Below, piece after piece: positions 11,339 to 20,988 of a stretch of 64,000 nucleotides of DNA. The stretch spans positions 584,433,574 to 584,497,573 of the forward strand of contig CM066036.1 of assembly GCA_033557465.1 (NCBI GenBank), written 5' to 3'. The stretch's first letter is position 1. Every line of letters begins with the position of its first letter. The stretch is from Ichthyophis bannanicus (lineage: Eukaryota; Chordata; Amphibia; Gymnophiona; Ichthyophiidae). Made by a program: the position numbers and the translations under genes. The notes under the pieces were generated by a model. The model worked only from the letters and a program-made list of their open reading frames with translations. It searched no databases and had not been told where the DNA came from.

Positions 11339-12552
11339 GGGAGTGTTGACTCCATCTCTTAGAACTTGGCAGCGACCAGCTGGATACAGTTGCAAAAGGC
11401 TGGCCCCCTTGTTTGAGAGCTGTTGCAGCTACAGTCCTCCTAGTGAGCAAAGCAGACAAGCTCACTTTGAGACAGAATCTTCAAGTTACTGTACCACACT
11501 CTGTTTTGATCATTATGAAACACAAAGGAAACTTCTGGCTAACAAACTCACGAATGTTGAAGTATCAGAGTATGTTGTGTGAAAACCCCCAGATACAATT
11601 GAAGGTCAGTCAAGCTTTGAATCCTGCTACATTGTTACCAGTTGGTCTTGACCCACCCTGATCATGACTGTTTAGAAACTATGGACACTATATTCTCAAG
11701 CCGCCTGGATTTGACTGATGTTCCTTTGGAGAACCCTGAACGAACTTTCTTTGTAGATGGAAGCAGTCCTGTCATCATTAATGAACATTGTTGTGCCAGA
11801 TATGCAGTGGTGACCCTTGATCAGGTAGTTGCGGCCTCAGCTATGCCCCCAGGAACTTCAGCACAGAAAGCTGAATTGACAGCTCTCACTAGAGCACTGA
11901 CAATAAGAAAAGGGCTCCGTCTAAATGTGTACCCAGATTTCAAGTATGCCCTTACAACCTTGCATGCACATGGGGCCCTGTACAAAGAATGAGGGAGGAA
12001 GCGAGACCATTAAGTATGATCCCGAGATATTAACATTATCAGATGCATACTGCCTACAGACCTCAGAACTTAGGAAAAGTAGACTGTATGAGTAGAACCC
12101 TGAAATCCCAGTTCTCCAAACTTGGCCAAGCAGTTCACCTGAAGTAGCTCCAGTTCTGAGTTCTTCCTATAGCCCTTCTCAGGATATGTTTAGCCCCTAC
12201 TAAGTCTTTAGGAGTTTCCCCTTTTGAGATTCTGTATAGGCGACCCCCGCCTATGGTGCAAGGAACAAAAGGAGATATGAAACAGATTGGATCTGAAATT
12301 ACTAGGCAAGAACTATTGGTTTTAAGTTCTGTTTTGCAGAGTCATCAGCTGCCCCTCAACCTCTACATCCTCTCAAGCCTGGGGTCTCGGTGTGGATCAC
12401 AGAGTGGAGAAGGACACCGTTGATACCGCGTTGGAAGGGACCTTATGTTGTCATCTTAATAACCCCAACAGCAGTTAAAGTTGCAGAGCTTGAACCTTGG
12501 ATCCACCGCAGTCGAGTAAAGCCAGCAGCCGCTCCTGAACTTGGTCACTGAA
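11339..12552 (+). pseudogene. pol: Retroviral pol remnant (RT connection, RNase H, integrase C-terminus)
   Basis: Broken pol in several frames. The RT connection region starts right after the LTR fragment. RNase H (about 11642-11990) keeps TFFVDGSSPVI and SAQKAELTALTRAL, which are gammaretrovirus-like signatures of the first active-site Asp and the Glu helix. A further deletion leads to the late integrase core (about 12040-12250) with a PFEIL motif, and to the integrase C-terminal domain (about 12370-12545). Stops and frameshifts are frequent. Confidence 0.8.
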
Positions 12553-13300
12553 CTTCCGTAAATGACCCCGAAACTTCATTGCGGCTCACTTTGCGACGAC
12601 AACCACTACTGTAAGAGACTAAGAATCTACAACCCTACTCCTGTCACACATCGTGGGAGCCAGGGTGCAATGGAAGCTGTGGGAGAAAGACAACCCTGGG
12701 GGTCCCTTGGAATGACTTTTGCCTTACTCTCCCCCCTTGTGCAGCCTGCATCACTACTACTCAGATTGGAATAAAGATTACTCGTCTAAGCCAGAAGTTT
12801 TATAATGCCAACACTAGAAAGACATCCTGGTGGTCAGGTGTAAATGCTCCTGAACATTGTTTAGCACTGGATTATTTGTTAGCAGCTGAAGGTGGAGTGT
12901 ATGGAAAACTGAATGTAACTAACCGTTGTTTGCAGATTGATAATGAAGGCCAAGTTGTCGAAGACATAGCCGAACAGATGCGGAAGCAAGCCTATGGTGC
13001 CAGTCCAGAAATGGCGTGGACTGGAGCTTGAGGAATGGTTTGGTTCCATGTTTTCATGACTGGGTGGCCTGAAAACTCTTGTGTGTGTTGTATTATTAAT
13101 ATTGGCTGTGTACTTGTTTCTCCCATGTCTCCTATCCCTTTGCTTGCGCACTATAACCTCAGTTATTGATAGCACTGTGAAGCGGCAGACAGCAACTAAA
13201 GTGTTGGCTATATGGCAGTATCACCCTATGCCCCAAGGTAATGCTTTTCAACGAGTGTATTATGTGATTTAGTTCTCACCCTCTCTTATTAAGGGTGAGA
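12553..13300 (+). pseudogene. env: Retroviral env remnant
   Basis: Short remnant in the env position, between integrase and the polypurine tract. A transmembrane-subunit-like stretch lies at about 12850-13030 with LDYLLAAEGGVYG, similar to the region after the immunosuppressive domain in gamma-type envelopes. A hydrophobic span follows (about 13080-13150). Most of the surface subunit is missing and stops interrupt the frame. Assignment rests on position plus this one motif. Confidence 0.6.
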
Positions 13301-13304
13301 ATAA

Positions 13305-13317
13305 TCAAAGGGGGGAA
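13305..13317 (+). promoter_or_regulatory. Polypurine tract of the endogenous retrovirus
   Basis: A purine run (AAAGGGGGGAA) lies directly before the 3' LTR start TGTGG. This is where a retroviral plus-strand primer sits. Confidence 0.8.
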
Positions 13318-13787
13318 TGTGGTAGTCGATGGCCTATATAGATGTGAAAGGCCTGTAAGATAGGCCTGGATTCTAACCCCCACCTTCCTGTTGTTAGAGT
13401 AAAGAATTAAAAGTTAGAAAAATCAGTTTATGACAAAGCTTGCACAATACTCCCATACTAAATGGATACTGTTGCATTCCTCGAGCTAGATATGACCTTG
13501 CAGTAGAAGTGTAGTCATAACATAGAACTGTGCCTTTGTTAGACTAGTCTGAGAAGGGTGAACAGGGAGCAATAGCCCAGTGAGGGTCCCCGATTGGATA
13601 GGTGCAGGGGGCGTTGGGACCAATAGAAAGTCTGCCTGTATCAAACTGTGAAGCTTGTATATAAGGAAGTTGTTCCTGTTCGCCATTGCTCAGTCCTTTG
13701 ATGCTTGGGCCTTGTGCACAATAAATTGGTTTGGATCCTTGCACTGACTCCGGGTATTATTTATTGCATGCTATCAGTGCTGCCACA
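13318..13787 (+). repeat. 3' LTR of the endogenous retrovirus, complete
   Basis: A 470-bp LTR from TGTGGTAG to CTGCCACA, with inverted ends. A TATA-like TATATAAGG lies at about 13659-13667. A polyadenylation signal AATAAA lies at 13720-13725, about 55 bp downstream, which fits a short R region. The right side is followed by the AAAC target duplication. Confidence 0.85.
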
Positions 13788-13989
13788 AAACGACCGGGCT
13801 GCCAGTGAAAATAAACAGAGCGTGAACGCTAGTCTCAAGGACAAAAACCAAAAAACTTTAACCGGGCTTGGTGTACCAAGCCGAGGCGGGAAGGGAAACC
13901 GGTGTCGAACCGGACTGAAAACTTTGCAGTTCTGACACACTTTTTCCGAGGAAAGCAGGACCACGTCCAAAGGGCTCCACGGAAAAAGG

Positions 13990-14153
13990 GAGACTGAGCA
14001 AGATGGCACCTTTGGGCGGGAAGGGGACTGCACATGTGCATGGCAATCCGAAAGGTTTTCTTTGAAAGCTGGGGAGTTGCTCTGCATGAGGGCTCTGTTG
14101 GTGCTGATGTCACCCCATATGTGAGGACTGACTTCCTGCTTGTTCCTGGAGAA
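13990..14153 (-). repeat. 5' inverted terminal repeat of copy I-a
   Basis: Matches the right terminal repeats of the other family I copies: AGATGGCACC, CTTTGAAAGCTGGGG, CATATGTGAGGACTGACTTC and the end TCCTGGAGAA. It lies on the 5' side of Gag and is the presumed promoter end. It has drifted more than I-f; the NRF1-like GCGCATGCGC here reads GCACATGTGC. Confidence 0.85.
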
Positions 14154-14247
14154 AGTGACTTGCCCAAGGACACAAGCCCAGTGGGAAATGAACCCTTGAT
14201 TTTCTGAATACAAGGCAGTTGTGCTAACCACTAGGCTACTCCTCCAC
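14154..14247 (-). mobile_element. tRNA-type SINE fragment
   Basis: Read on the minus strand, it starts GGAGGAGTAGCCTAGTGGTT, an A-box-like segment. A GGTTCAT-type B box follows, and then a MIR-like tail; the plus strand shows GTGACTTGCCCAAGGACACA. It resembles the copy at 41131. Confidence 0.65.
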
Positions 14248-14824
14248 TCGACAGAGAAATAGCAGTCCTAATTCAAGGAGCTAACTTATCCATTTAATAT
14301 AAGGACAAGTGGATAGCTGAAAATCTGCTTAAAAGTAACCAAATAAGTCATCTGATTATCTTTAAGCAGGCGGTGACCCATAGAATATTAGCTCCTTAGT
14401 TTCAATCTATATTACAAACACAAGCAGTGATACACTAATCTACAATAGTAATTTTCCTTTTATCATTTCAACGAAGGATTACATTAACACCAACTATATT
14501 CTGGGTAAGAAAACATTTTTACCTGTGGAACACCCCATTGCCACTGCCCTGGGAGACACTGTGTAGGGGCCTATGGTTAAAAAAAAAGGTCAGTTAAAAT
14601 CAATTTCCTTAATTTAAAAAAATCTTTAAGTTTCAAAAATATTTGTTCAGATTTTATTTCTTTAAGTTCTTATACTTCTAACTTAGAAACTCTTCTTCAG
14701 ATTCAAAGGTTGATTTCAAACATACTTTTCCTAGGAGATCAATTTTCAAAGAGTTTAGGCACAATTATGTAAGTAAACTGGAACGTTGCAAAAACTGACT
14801 GGGGCTGAGCACTAAAATTTAGGG
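14248..14824. other. No feature recognised
   Basis: AT-rich sequence without long open frames or recognisable repeat motifs. A short A-run lies near 14580. Confidence 0.5.
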
Positions 14825-14984
14825 GCTTGATTTTCATCCGGGCAGTGCTATGCGCCGTATCTGTGCATAGCCTGCCCCCATTCCGCCTAACCCAGATTTT
14901 CCGTGCCGGGGTCATATGTGGCCCCAGCATTGAAAATCTGGATCTCGCCGCACACCCCGGAAGCTGTAGGAGCTAGCCAGATAG
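14825..14984 (-). repeat. Fragment of an interspersed repeat shared with 38727-38890
   Basis: The minus strand aligns with the sequence at 38727-38890. Shared landmarks are a CAGCTTCC start, a CATATGACC segment and GCGCATAGC. Both are pieces of one repeat family, probably a non-autonomous DNA element. Copy I-b begins immediately to its right. Confidence 0.55.
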
Positions 14985-15175
14985 TGTAGTTACTCACCTG
15001 TAAGAGGTATTCTCTGGGGACAGCAGCAAGTCGGTCCTCACATATGGGTGACGTCAGCACCGACGGAGCCCTCGCGGAAGCATCCCCCCAACTTTCAAAG
15101 AAAGCCTTTAGGAAATACCACACGCATGCGTGGTCCCCGTCACGCTCAAGCGTGCCATCTTGTTCAGAAAGATGA
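14985..15175 (-). repeat. Left inverted terminal repeat of copy I-b
   Basis: Starts GTAGTTACTCACCTGTAAGA and contains the shared CATATGGGTGACGTCAGC segment, the CTTTCAAAGAAAGCC block and GTGCCATCTTG. It is the inverse of the repeat at 37440-37619. Confidence 0.85.
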
Positions 15176-15240
15176 CATAGCAAAAAGACGACAAAAATAA
15201 AAGATGGTAAAGGAGCAAATCCAAGGGGAGGGGGGAGGAC

Positions 15241-15341
15241 TGTGAGGACTGATTCCGGCTGTCCCTGGAGAACATCTGTTAGAGGTGAGTAACTACACTT
15301 TCTCCGGGAACAAGCAGGAAGTCAGTACTAACATATGGGAC
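15241..15341 (-). repeat. Internal complementary region (ICR) of copy I-b
   Basis: Contains the inverse of the left end (CTCTGTTAGAGG-like, then GTGAGTAACTAC) joined to the inverse of the right end (TTTCTCCGGGAACAAGCAGG). This fused-ends arrangement is the DIRS1 hallmark thought to template ring closure of the cDNA. Confidence 0.8.
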
Positions 15342-15499
15342 TCCCCAGCTACAGGCTACTGAGAGCCGATAGCAAAAATAGGGGCTCCCTCACAGCAGCA
15401 ATTTAGTCTGTGTACACAGACACACCAGCAGGACCCCTATGTCCGATGACTCAGAACTCAAATAGCCTGAACACAGAAGGGTCGGAGAGTAGGAGTTGC

Positions 15500-17390
15500 C
15501 TAAACCCCGAAAAGGTTACGGAGCACAGCCTGGCCCAAGGCATTGTCCCCGTCAGGACTCTCTTTCCAGGCAGAAATTGGTTGCAAAGGTATGAACTGAA
15601 GACCAGGTGGTGGACTGGCAGATATCCACCATCGGGATGGAGCGCAAGTTTGCCACCGAAACCACCATTGCCCTGACATGGTGCACAGTGACGCGGCCTT
15701 CCAGCGGGAGCCTCGCCTCCTCATAAGTGAGGGCAATACAGTCTGCCACCCAGGTGGACAATGTACGTTTGTTCACCGCCTCCCCCGGCCTACTGGGGTT
15801 GTAGGAGATGAAAAGCTGAGAAGCTTTGCAGTGGCCCTGAGTGCATTGGATATAGAGGTAGCCAGAGGTTCAAAGGGTGGGCGAATGAACTGCCCCAACA
15901 CTACGTTGAGGTCCCTTTCGGTTGCCAGAGGGCGAACCGGGGGCTTCGATAAGGGGTCACCAACGGGTTAGACCAAGAGGGGTTACCATCCACCGGATGG
16001 TGCTGCGCTGCCAGGACACTAAGGTGCACTTGTATGGAGTTAGACTTTATTTTATTTATTTATTTATTTATTTAACATTTCTTCTATACCGCGCTATTAT
16101 AATCAGTGCGGTGTACATCGAACAAAACATACTACAATGCATACAAGCAACATTGAGTTTACATAGAACAGGAAAAGAAACATAGGACAACCGGGGTAAC
16201 TATTCACAGGGTAACTATTTACAGGTTAAATTAGTATTGTCACCAATACTCTAAGCTAATTTGGTATCAACTTCATTTTGTGGACAGGCGTAAAATTAGT
16301 GGGTGGGCAAGAGTATAGGCTAACCATTTTCTGGTTGTAATATGGTGCTATGTTAGCTGTGACATGAGAGAAGTTTACCCGATGTGTGGGTGTCAGGGTT
16401 GGTGTCAGGGTAGCATATTGTGAATAGGTGGTGTTTCAAAGCTTTACGGAATAGGATTAAGCTTTTGATGCCACGGATTTCATGAGGAAGGGCGTTCCAA
16501 TTTAGGGGAGCGAATATGGAGAAAGCCCTGTTGGATGTGGTCTTAGTACATGACGTCATCATCCTGGGGACTATTAAGGTGTTCATTGCTGTGGATCTCC
16601 TGTCTCTGTTTTCCAGGGTGCTGTGGATTAGTTTGCTAATCGGTGTAGGTGGGTAGTTATTCAGGGCTTTGAAAGTAAGGACTAATGACTTATATTGGAG
16701 TCTGGCGAGAAACGGTAGCCAATGCAGATTTTTCATGATTGGTGTTATGTGGTCAGTTCTTGATGATCCAGAGAGAACTCTTGCAGCTGCATTCATTGCC
16801 AGGCGGAGCGGATTTAAAGTTGATTGAGGCAGGCCGTGGAGGGCGATGTTCGCAAAGTCCAGGTGTGGGAGGACTAATGCCTGAAAGGTTGTCCGGTAGT
16901 CATTGGATTCCAGTAGGGGGCGGAGGTGACGTAATGTTCTGATTTTGTGATATATAGACTTTGTAACGTTCTTCACATGTGTAGTCATATCTAGGTGCTG
17001 GTCCAATGTGATGCCCAGATATCTGATTGTAGGTTTGGACTTCAATTCTACATCGTTGACAAGTAGTGATGGGGGGGGTATGAATTTACGGTTCTTTGTA
17101 ACAAAAAGGACATCAGTTTTACTATGATTGATCCGAAGGTTTTGTGTCAGCAGCCAATCAGACTTGAGCCCAGACTGAGTGAGGTGGAGAAGGTACTGTA
17201 ACACCAGAGCCACCAGGCAGGAGAAAGGATCAGCCCCGTGTTTGGCGCACAAAACAGAGAACCTGTGCCATTTGAGAGCATAAGCCTTCCTAGTAGAAGC
17301 CTTGTGAGAGGCCAGAAGAATGTCCTCCATCTCAACCGGAAGGTTGAAAAGGGCCAGAGTCACCCTCTTCAGCAGCCACGCTGGAACCAC
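15500..17390 (-). pseudogene. DIRS tyrosine recombinase of copy I-b, split by an L2
   Basis: YR that would integrate a circular intermediate. The N-terminal core-binding part lies at about 17390-17160 (STRKAYALKWHRF, QYLLHLTQSGLKS). An L2 occupies 16048-17159. The C-terminal part (about 16030-15500) shows VHHVRA (the HxxR box) and ends AVLRNLFGV. The catalytic Tyr position, HYCLE in other copies, reads NFCLE here with a TTC codon. The frame is also broken. Upstream it joins Gag directly, because RT-RNase H is deleted. Confidence 0.8.
16048..17159 (-). mobile_element. L2 LINE, 5'-truncated, inserted in the I-b recombinase
   Basis: Minus-strand L2. The 3' end is a TTATTTATTTATT run next to a TATACCGCGC segment, typical of amphibian L2 tails. 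RT C-terminal text is clear: IYHKIRTLRHLRPLLESNDY, LPHLDFANIALHGLPQS, MNAAARVLSGSSRTDHITPI and WNALPHEIRG. A six-base AGACTT flanks both sides (16042-16047 and 17160-17165), a likely target duplication. By chance its frame is open and fused with the recombinase N-terminus. Confidence 0.85.
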
Positions 17391-18962
17391 TGCTTGAGGT
17401 CGGACGACTGTAGCCAAGCCTGGCGGCATGCACCGATGCCAGCTGCCGCTACTCGAGCCCCTGGCTCGAAACCATCACAGGCCACCCGAGACATGAATTT
17501 GGAGCATTCACGGACTGCTTTGGCCAGGTTCTTGAACAGCTGCAAAGGTTCCTCGGAGAGACCAGCCGAGAACCCAGTGAGTTCCTTCGTCAGGTCTCTC
17601 AGGTACATGCCCATGTACAGCTGGTAGGCCTGGATGCAGCCAATGAGCATTGAGCCCTGGTAGCACTTTCTGACGAGGGCATCCAGAGTCTGGGCCTCCC
17701 TGCCAGGGGGCACTGAAGAGTGTGTCTTCTGGTTTTTCAGCCGACGCATGGCCAACTCCACCACAATGGAGTTATGCAGCAGCTGTATCTTTTTGAAGCC
17801 CAGGCTCCGGCGGACTCGATACACTGAGTCGAGTCACTTGCTCACCACCGGCACCAAAGCCAGTATCTCCCACATTCGGAGCATCAGCCGATCCAGGATG
17901 GGACGGATGGGCATTGTGAGCGATTCCTGTGGAGGGGCATCGTACTGGAGGATTTTCAACTCATCCACCTGAAGGTCCTCCTCCAACTTGGTCGGAAATG
18001 ACAGGATCTTAGACATGTCCTTGACAAAATCAAGAAAGCCCATATCCTCAGGCGACGGGTATCAGGGGACTCCTCGTCCTCCGTCTCCCACTTGGAATAG
18101 TCCATCGAGGATTCGTAGGAGGGCTGCTCCGCTGGCCTCGGGACCACCGATGCCCTGTGGCCGGTGCCAGGTAAACCTGCCAGGGATGACCGCGGTCCCG
18201 TCGAGTGGGACTCGGATAGTGACCTCAGCTGAGGATCAACTCGAGGCATAAGGACCTTGAGGATTGGCTCGGCCTCTAGGGACGTCGTGGGCCCAGTGGT
18301 TGGGGCGGATGAACTGCTTGTGCCAGACAACAGCGCCTGCTGCTGTTCCATGAAGGCAAACAAACTGCGCTCCAGGGTCGCCATTCTGGACTCCAGACCA
18401 GAAGGCTCCGCAGCCTTAGGCGCGGGCACCGAGGGACTCAGTTCCGATGCTGGATCCCCCAAAGGGTAATCCTCAACAAGAATAGTGTCTGGGGACTGGG
18501 GCCGGTCTGTGGTCAGATCCTTTCAGGGGCCTTTCGCAAGCTTCTTCTTTTCGGACGCCTCGGACGAACGTCTCGGACTGCGGGACTGGGCCCAGGGAGC
18601 ACCCGGCCGGTTGGAACCGTCCAAGGATGCTGCCTTCAAGGGTTTTGTTGTTCTTCCTGGGTTCCCTCGAGGGAGACCCCCTTTCTAAGGACCCACAACG
18701 AGGCTCGGGTTCGGAAGGCTGGACCCAAGATGTCGGGGTCTCAGACAAGGCCCTGGCCTTCAGAGGCACTGGAGACTTGGGGGAAAAACTTATCGTGCTG
18801 CTGCTGACGGCTCTTGAGGGCCTTAATGGACATCCTCTTGCAGAGACCATAGGCTGCCGGGTCATGGTCTGGCCCGAGGCAGCGGAGATAGCAGTCATGT
18901 GTGTTGGTCAAAGACATAATTTTAGAGCACCAATCACACTTCTTAAAGCTGCTGGTAGCCAT
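17391..18962 (-). pseudogene. DIRS family I Gag of copy I-b, broken
   Basis: Gag of copy I-b. The Met at 18962-18960 begins MATSSFKKCDWCSKIMSLTN, followed by HDCYLRCLGPDH, the family zinc-binding pattern. CGPCGKM has decayed to YGLCKRM. The Ser/Pro-rich middle and the conserved block (YRVRRSLGFKKIQ, YQLYMGMYLRDLTKELTGF) follow in other frames. At about 17391 Gag passes directly into the recombinase N-terminus, so an internal deletion removed the basic C-terminus and all of RT-RNase H. Confidence 0.8.
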
Positions 18963-19159
18963 GGGGGAAAAACGTACCCCTGCAAGTTCGAAGAATCTCC
19001 GGGTTGCCAGTGGAAGAAAAAGGCGCGAATACACCAGGAAAAGAAAAGAATGAAAATTACAAAAATAGGCCAAACTCGACGCCGAGGCAAAGAGGTTGGT
19101 AGGCCGGAAGAGTAGCGGTGCGATACCAAAGGAGAGTATGAAACTCTGAGAGAAAAATG

Positions 19160-19350
19160 GTGAAATTAGACTTACCTGCTAACTGTTGTTCCTTGAGTAA
19201 CGCCAGTCTAGTCCCGAACCTCTGGGGTTGTGCTCCTCCTCCAGCAGCTTGGAGACTGAGAACGTCACTCTTGTGACGACACTGGTACATAAGCACAGGA
19301 GCCGCCTCCTCACTCCAGTAACCTATTGACAAAGCAGACTCACCGGAGCA
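19160..19350 (-). repeat. Left inverted terminal repeat of copy II-a
   Basis: Family II end, inverse of 37213-37405. It contains CCAGTCTAGTCC and the palindromic CTCCAGCAGCTTGGAG core. The following GACGTTCTCAG-type segment is shared with the right end. Confidence 0.8.
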
Positions 19351-19625
19351 ACAATTAAGTAGCAAGTACTACCAACTAACTGTACCAACTAACAAAACTC
19401 TCAATAATTCATGAGAAAATATTTACATTTTAAACATTCTTATTCTTTCTAGTCTTTGATTAAGTGCTTAGATCCGCTCCCCCTCCCTTATGGAAAACAC
19501 GGAACTAACACCCCTACCTCAAGTCGCAACCTGCAGTGAAGAATTACGTTGCCCCGCAGCCAAGCTGTCGCTTACCTGAAGGCCCTCATGCTACAGGCTA
19601 TAGTACACCAGAACTACCAGGGTGG
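19351..19625. other. Non-coding 3' region of II-a
   Basis: AT-rich sequence between the terminal repeat and the ICR of II-a. No coding signal. Confidence 0.5.
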
Positions 19626-19760
19626 GATATGGGACTAGACTGGAGTTACTCAAGGAACAACAATTAGCAGGTAAGTCTAATTTCACCTTCCTTATCGTCC
19701 CTCCAATCTAATTTCACCTTCCTTATCGTCCCTCCAGTCTAGTCCTCAACCTCTGGGGAT
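19626..19760 (-). repeat. Family II ICR with a 31-bp tandem duplication
   Basis: Holds the inverse of the left end (CAATTAGCAGGTAAGTCTAA) fused to the inverse of the right end (CCTTCCTTATCGTCCCTCCA). The segment TCTAATTTCACCTTCCTTAT... of 31 bp is present twice in tandem (19676-19706 and 19707-19737), so the junction itself is duplicated. Confidence 0.8.
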
Positions 19761-19781
19761 GTAACAGAGCAGTGAAAGAAA

Positions 19782-20978
19782 TCACTGGGTGGGACCCTGT
19801 AGACCCACCTGAAGCACCGCTGCTCCAAAACAGGTGTCTCGTTCCACCTGAACATCCAGACGGTAGTGTTTGACAAAGGAATGCAGAGAAGACCATGTCG
19901 CTGCTTTACAAATTTCCACAGCCGGTACCAAAGTGCACTCCGCCCAGGACGCCGCCTGCGCTCTTGTAAAATGAGCCTTCAGCCCTTCCGGCACCAACTT
20001 ACCATTCAGAAGATATGCCGACGCTATCGCCTCCTTCAACCATCTGGCAATGGAAGCCTTAGACGCTGCTTGTCCCTTTCTCAGTCCCGCAATAAGAACA
20101 ACCAGCCTATCCGACTTACGGAAACTGGCCGTCCTTTAGATATAGCTCTTTAATGCCTGACTAACATCTAACCGATGTAACTGACTCGAGGGATGACACC
20201 CACCATCTGCGCCGAACACGGGCAAAGAAACTACTTGATTCATATGAAATACCGAGACCACCTTGGCCAAAAAGGATGGCACCGGCCTCAAAATCACCTC
20301 GGAATACAAGAAAGACAGAAAAGGCTTCTTACAGGACAACGCTTGCAGTTCTGAAATTCTTCTTGCCAAACAAATAGCCACCAAGAATGCCACTTTAAGG
20401 GCGAGGTCCTTTGGAGACGCCCTCGACAACGGCTCAAAAAGCTCCCACACCAGCACCTGTAACACCAACGGCAGATCCCATGTCGGAACCACTTGTGTAC
20501 GAGGGGGTCTCTATAGCATTATTGCTCTTAAAAAATGCTTAACATCTGGGTGCCCCCTCAGCGCTATGCCCTGAATCTTTCCCCTATAACAGGACAACGC
20601 TTCTAGCTGCACTCTTAAGGATGAAGCTGCTAAGCCTTTTTGAAACCCATCCTGTATGAAAGCCAGAACCTGCGGTAAGGAAGCTTGTAACGCCACCACC
20701 TGCCTGTCTACACACCATGCTTCAAACAGCCACCAAACTTGGATATAAGCTAATGAGGTTGATCTTCGCTGAGCTTTCAGCAAGGTGGAAATCACCACCG
20801 CCGAATATCCCCTTGCTGTCATCCTAGTCCTCTCAAGAGCCAAGCCGTAAGTGAGAATCGATCCACCTGAGGCATGTACAGCGGCCCCTGAGACAGCAGG
20901 TCTCTCCGCAGGGGAAGGTGCCACGGTTTCTCGACCAAGCATCTCATTAGATTGGCATACCATGGCCTTCTTGGCCAA
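19782..20978 (-). pseudogene. DIRS family II tyrosine recombinase, near-intact
   Basis: A 399-codon recombinase frame interrupted by only two stops. The N-terminal SAM-like part has SGGSILTYGLALERTRMTA and QVWWLFEAWCVDRQ. The catalytic domain keeps Arg (ARRISELQAL), the HxxR box (AHFTRAQ) and the Tyr (HYRLDV). All visible key residues of the R-HxxR-Y set are present. It follows the RT frame closely (RT ends at 20989) and overlaps it upstream. It would integrate circular cDNA without target duplication. Confidence 0.85.
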
Positions 20979-20988
20979 TCCGGCGCGA

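Larger units (their letters stand above)
11157..13787 (+). mobile_element. Class I (gammaretrovirus-like) endogenous retrovirus, internally deleted
   Basis: Old proviral copy inserted in the I-a leader. A 4-bp target duplication AAAC flanks it (11153-11156 and 13788-13791). The LTR starts TGTGG and ends CCACA. The order is a truncated 5' LTR, late pol, env remnant, polypurine tract and a full 3' LTR. The rest of the 5' LTR, the primer site, gag, protease and early RT are absent. The pol style and 4-bp duplication fit the gamma-type (class I) group. Multiple stops make it non-coding. Confidence 0.85.
7656..14153 (-). mobile_element. DIRS family I copy I-a, truncated at its 3' end
   Basis: Minus-strand family I DIRS element. 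Present in coding order are the 5' inverted terminal repeat (14153-13990), the leader (split by a retrovirus at 11157-13787), Gag and most of RT-RNase H. YR, the ICR and the other terminal repeat are missing. The copy stops inside the MT-like region at about 7656, right beside the palindromic MITE. Confidence 0.85.

Noticed and set aside
14154..14247. A functional tRNA gene
   Set aside because: A- and B-box-like segments are present but there is no cloverleaf with anticodon arm, and a SINE tail follows. The same holds for 41131-41285.
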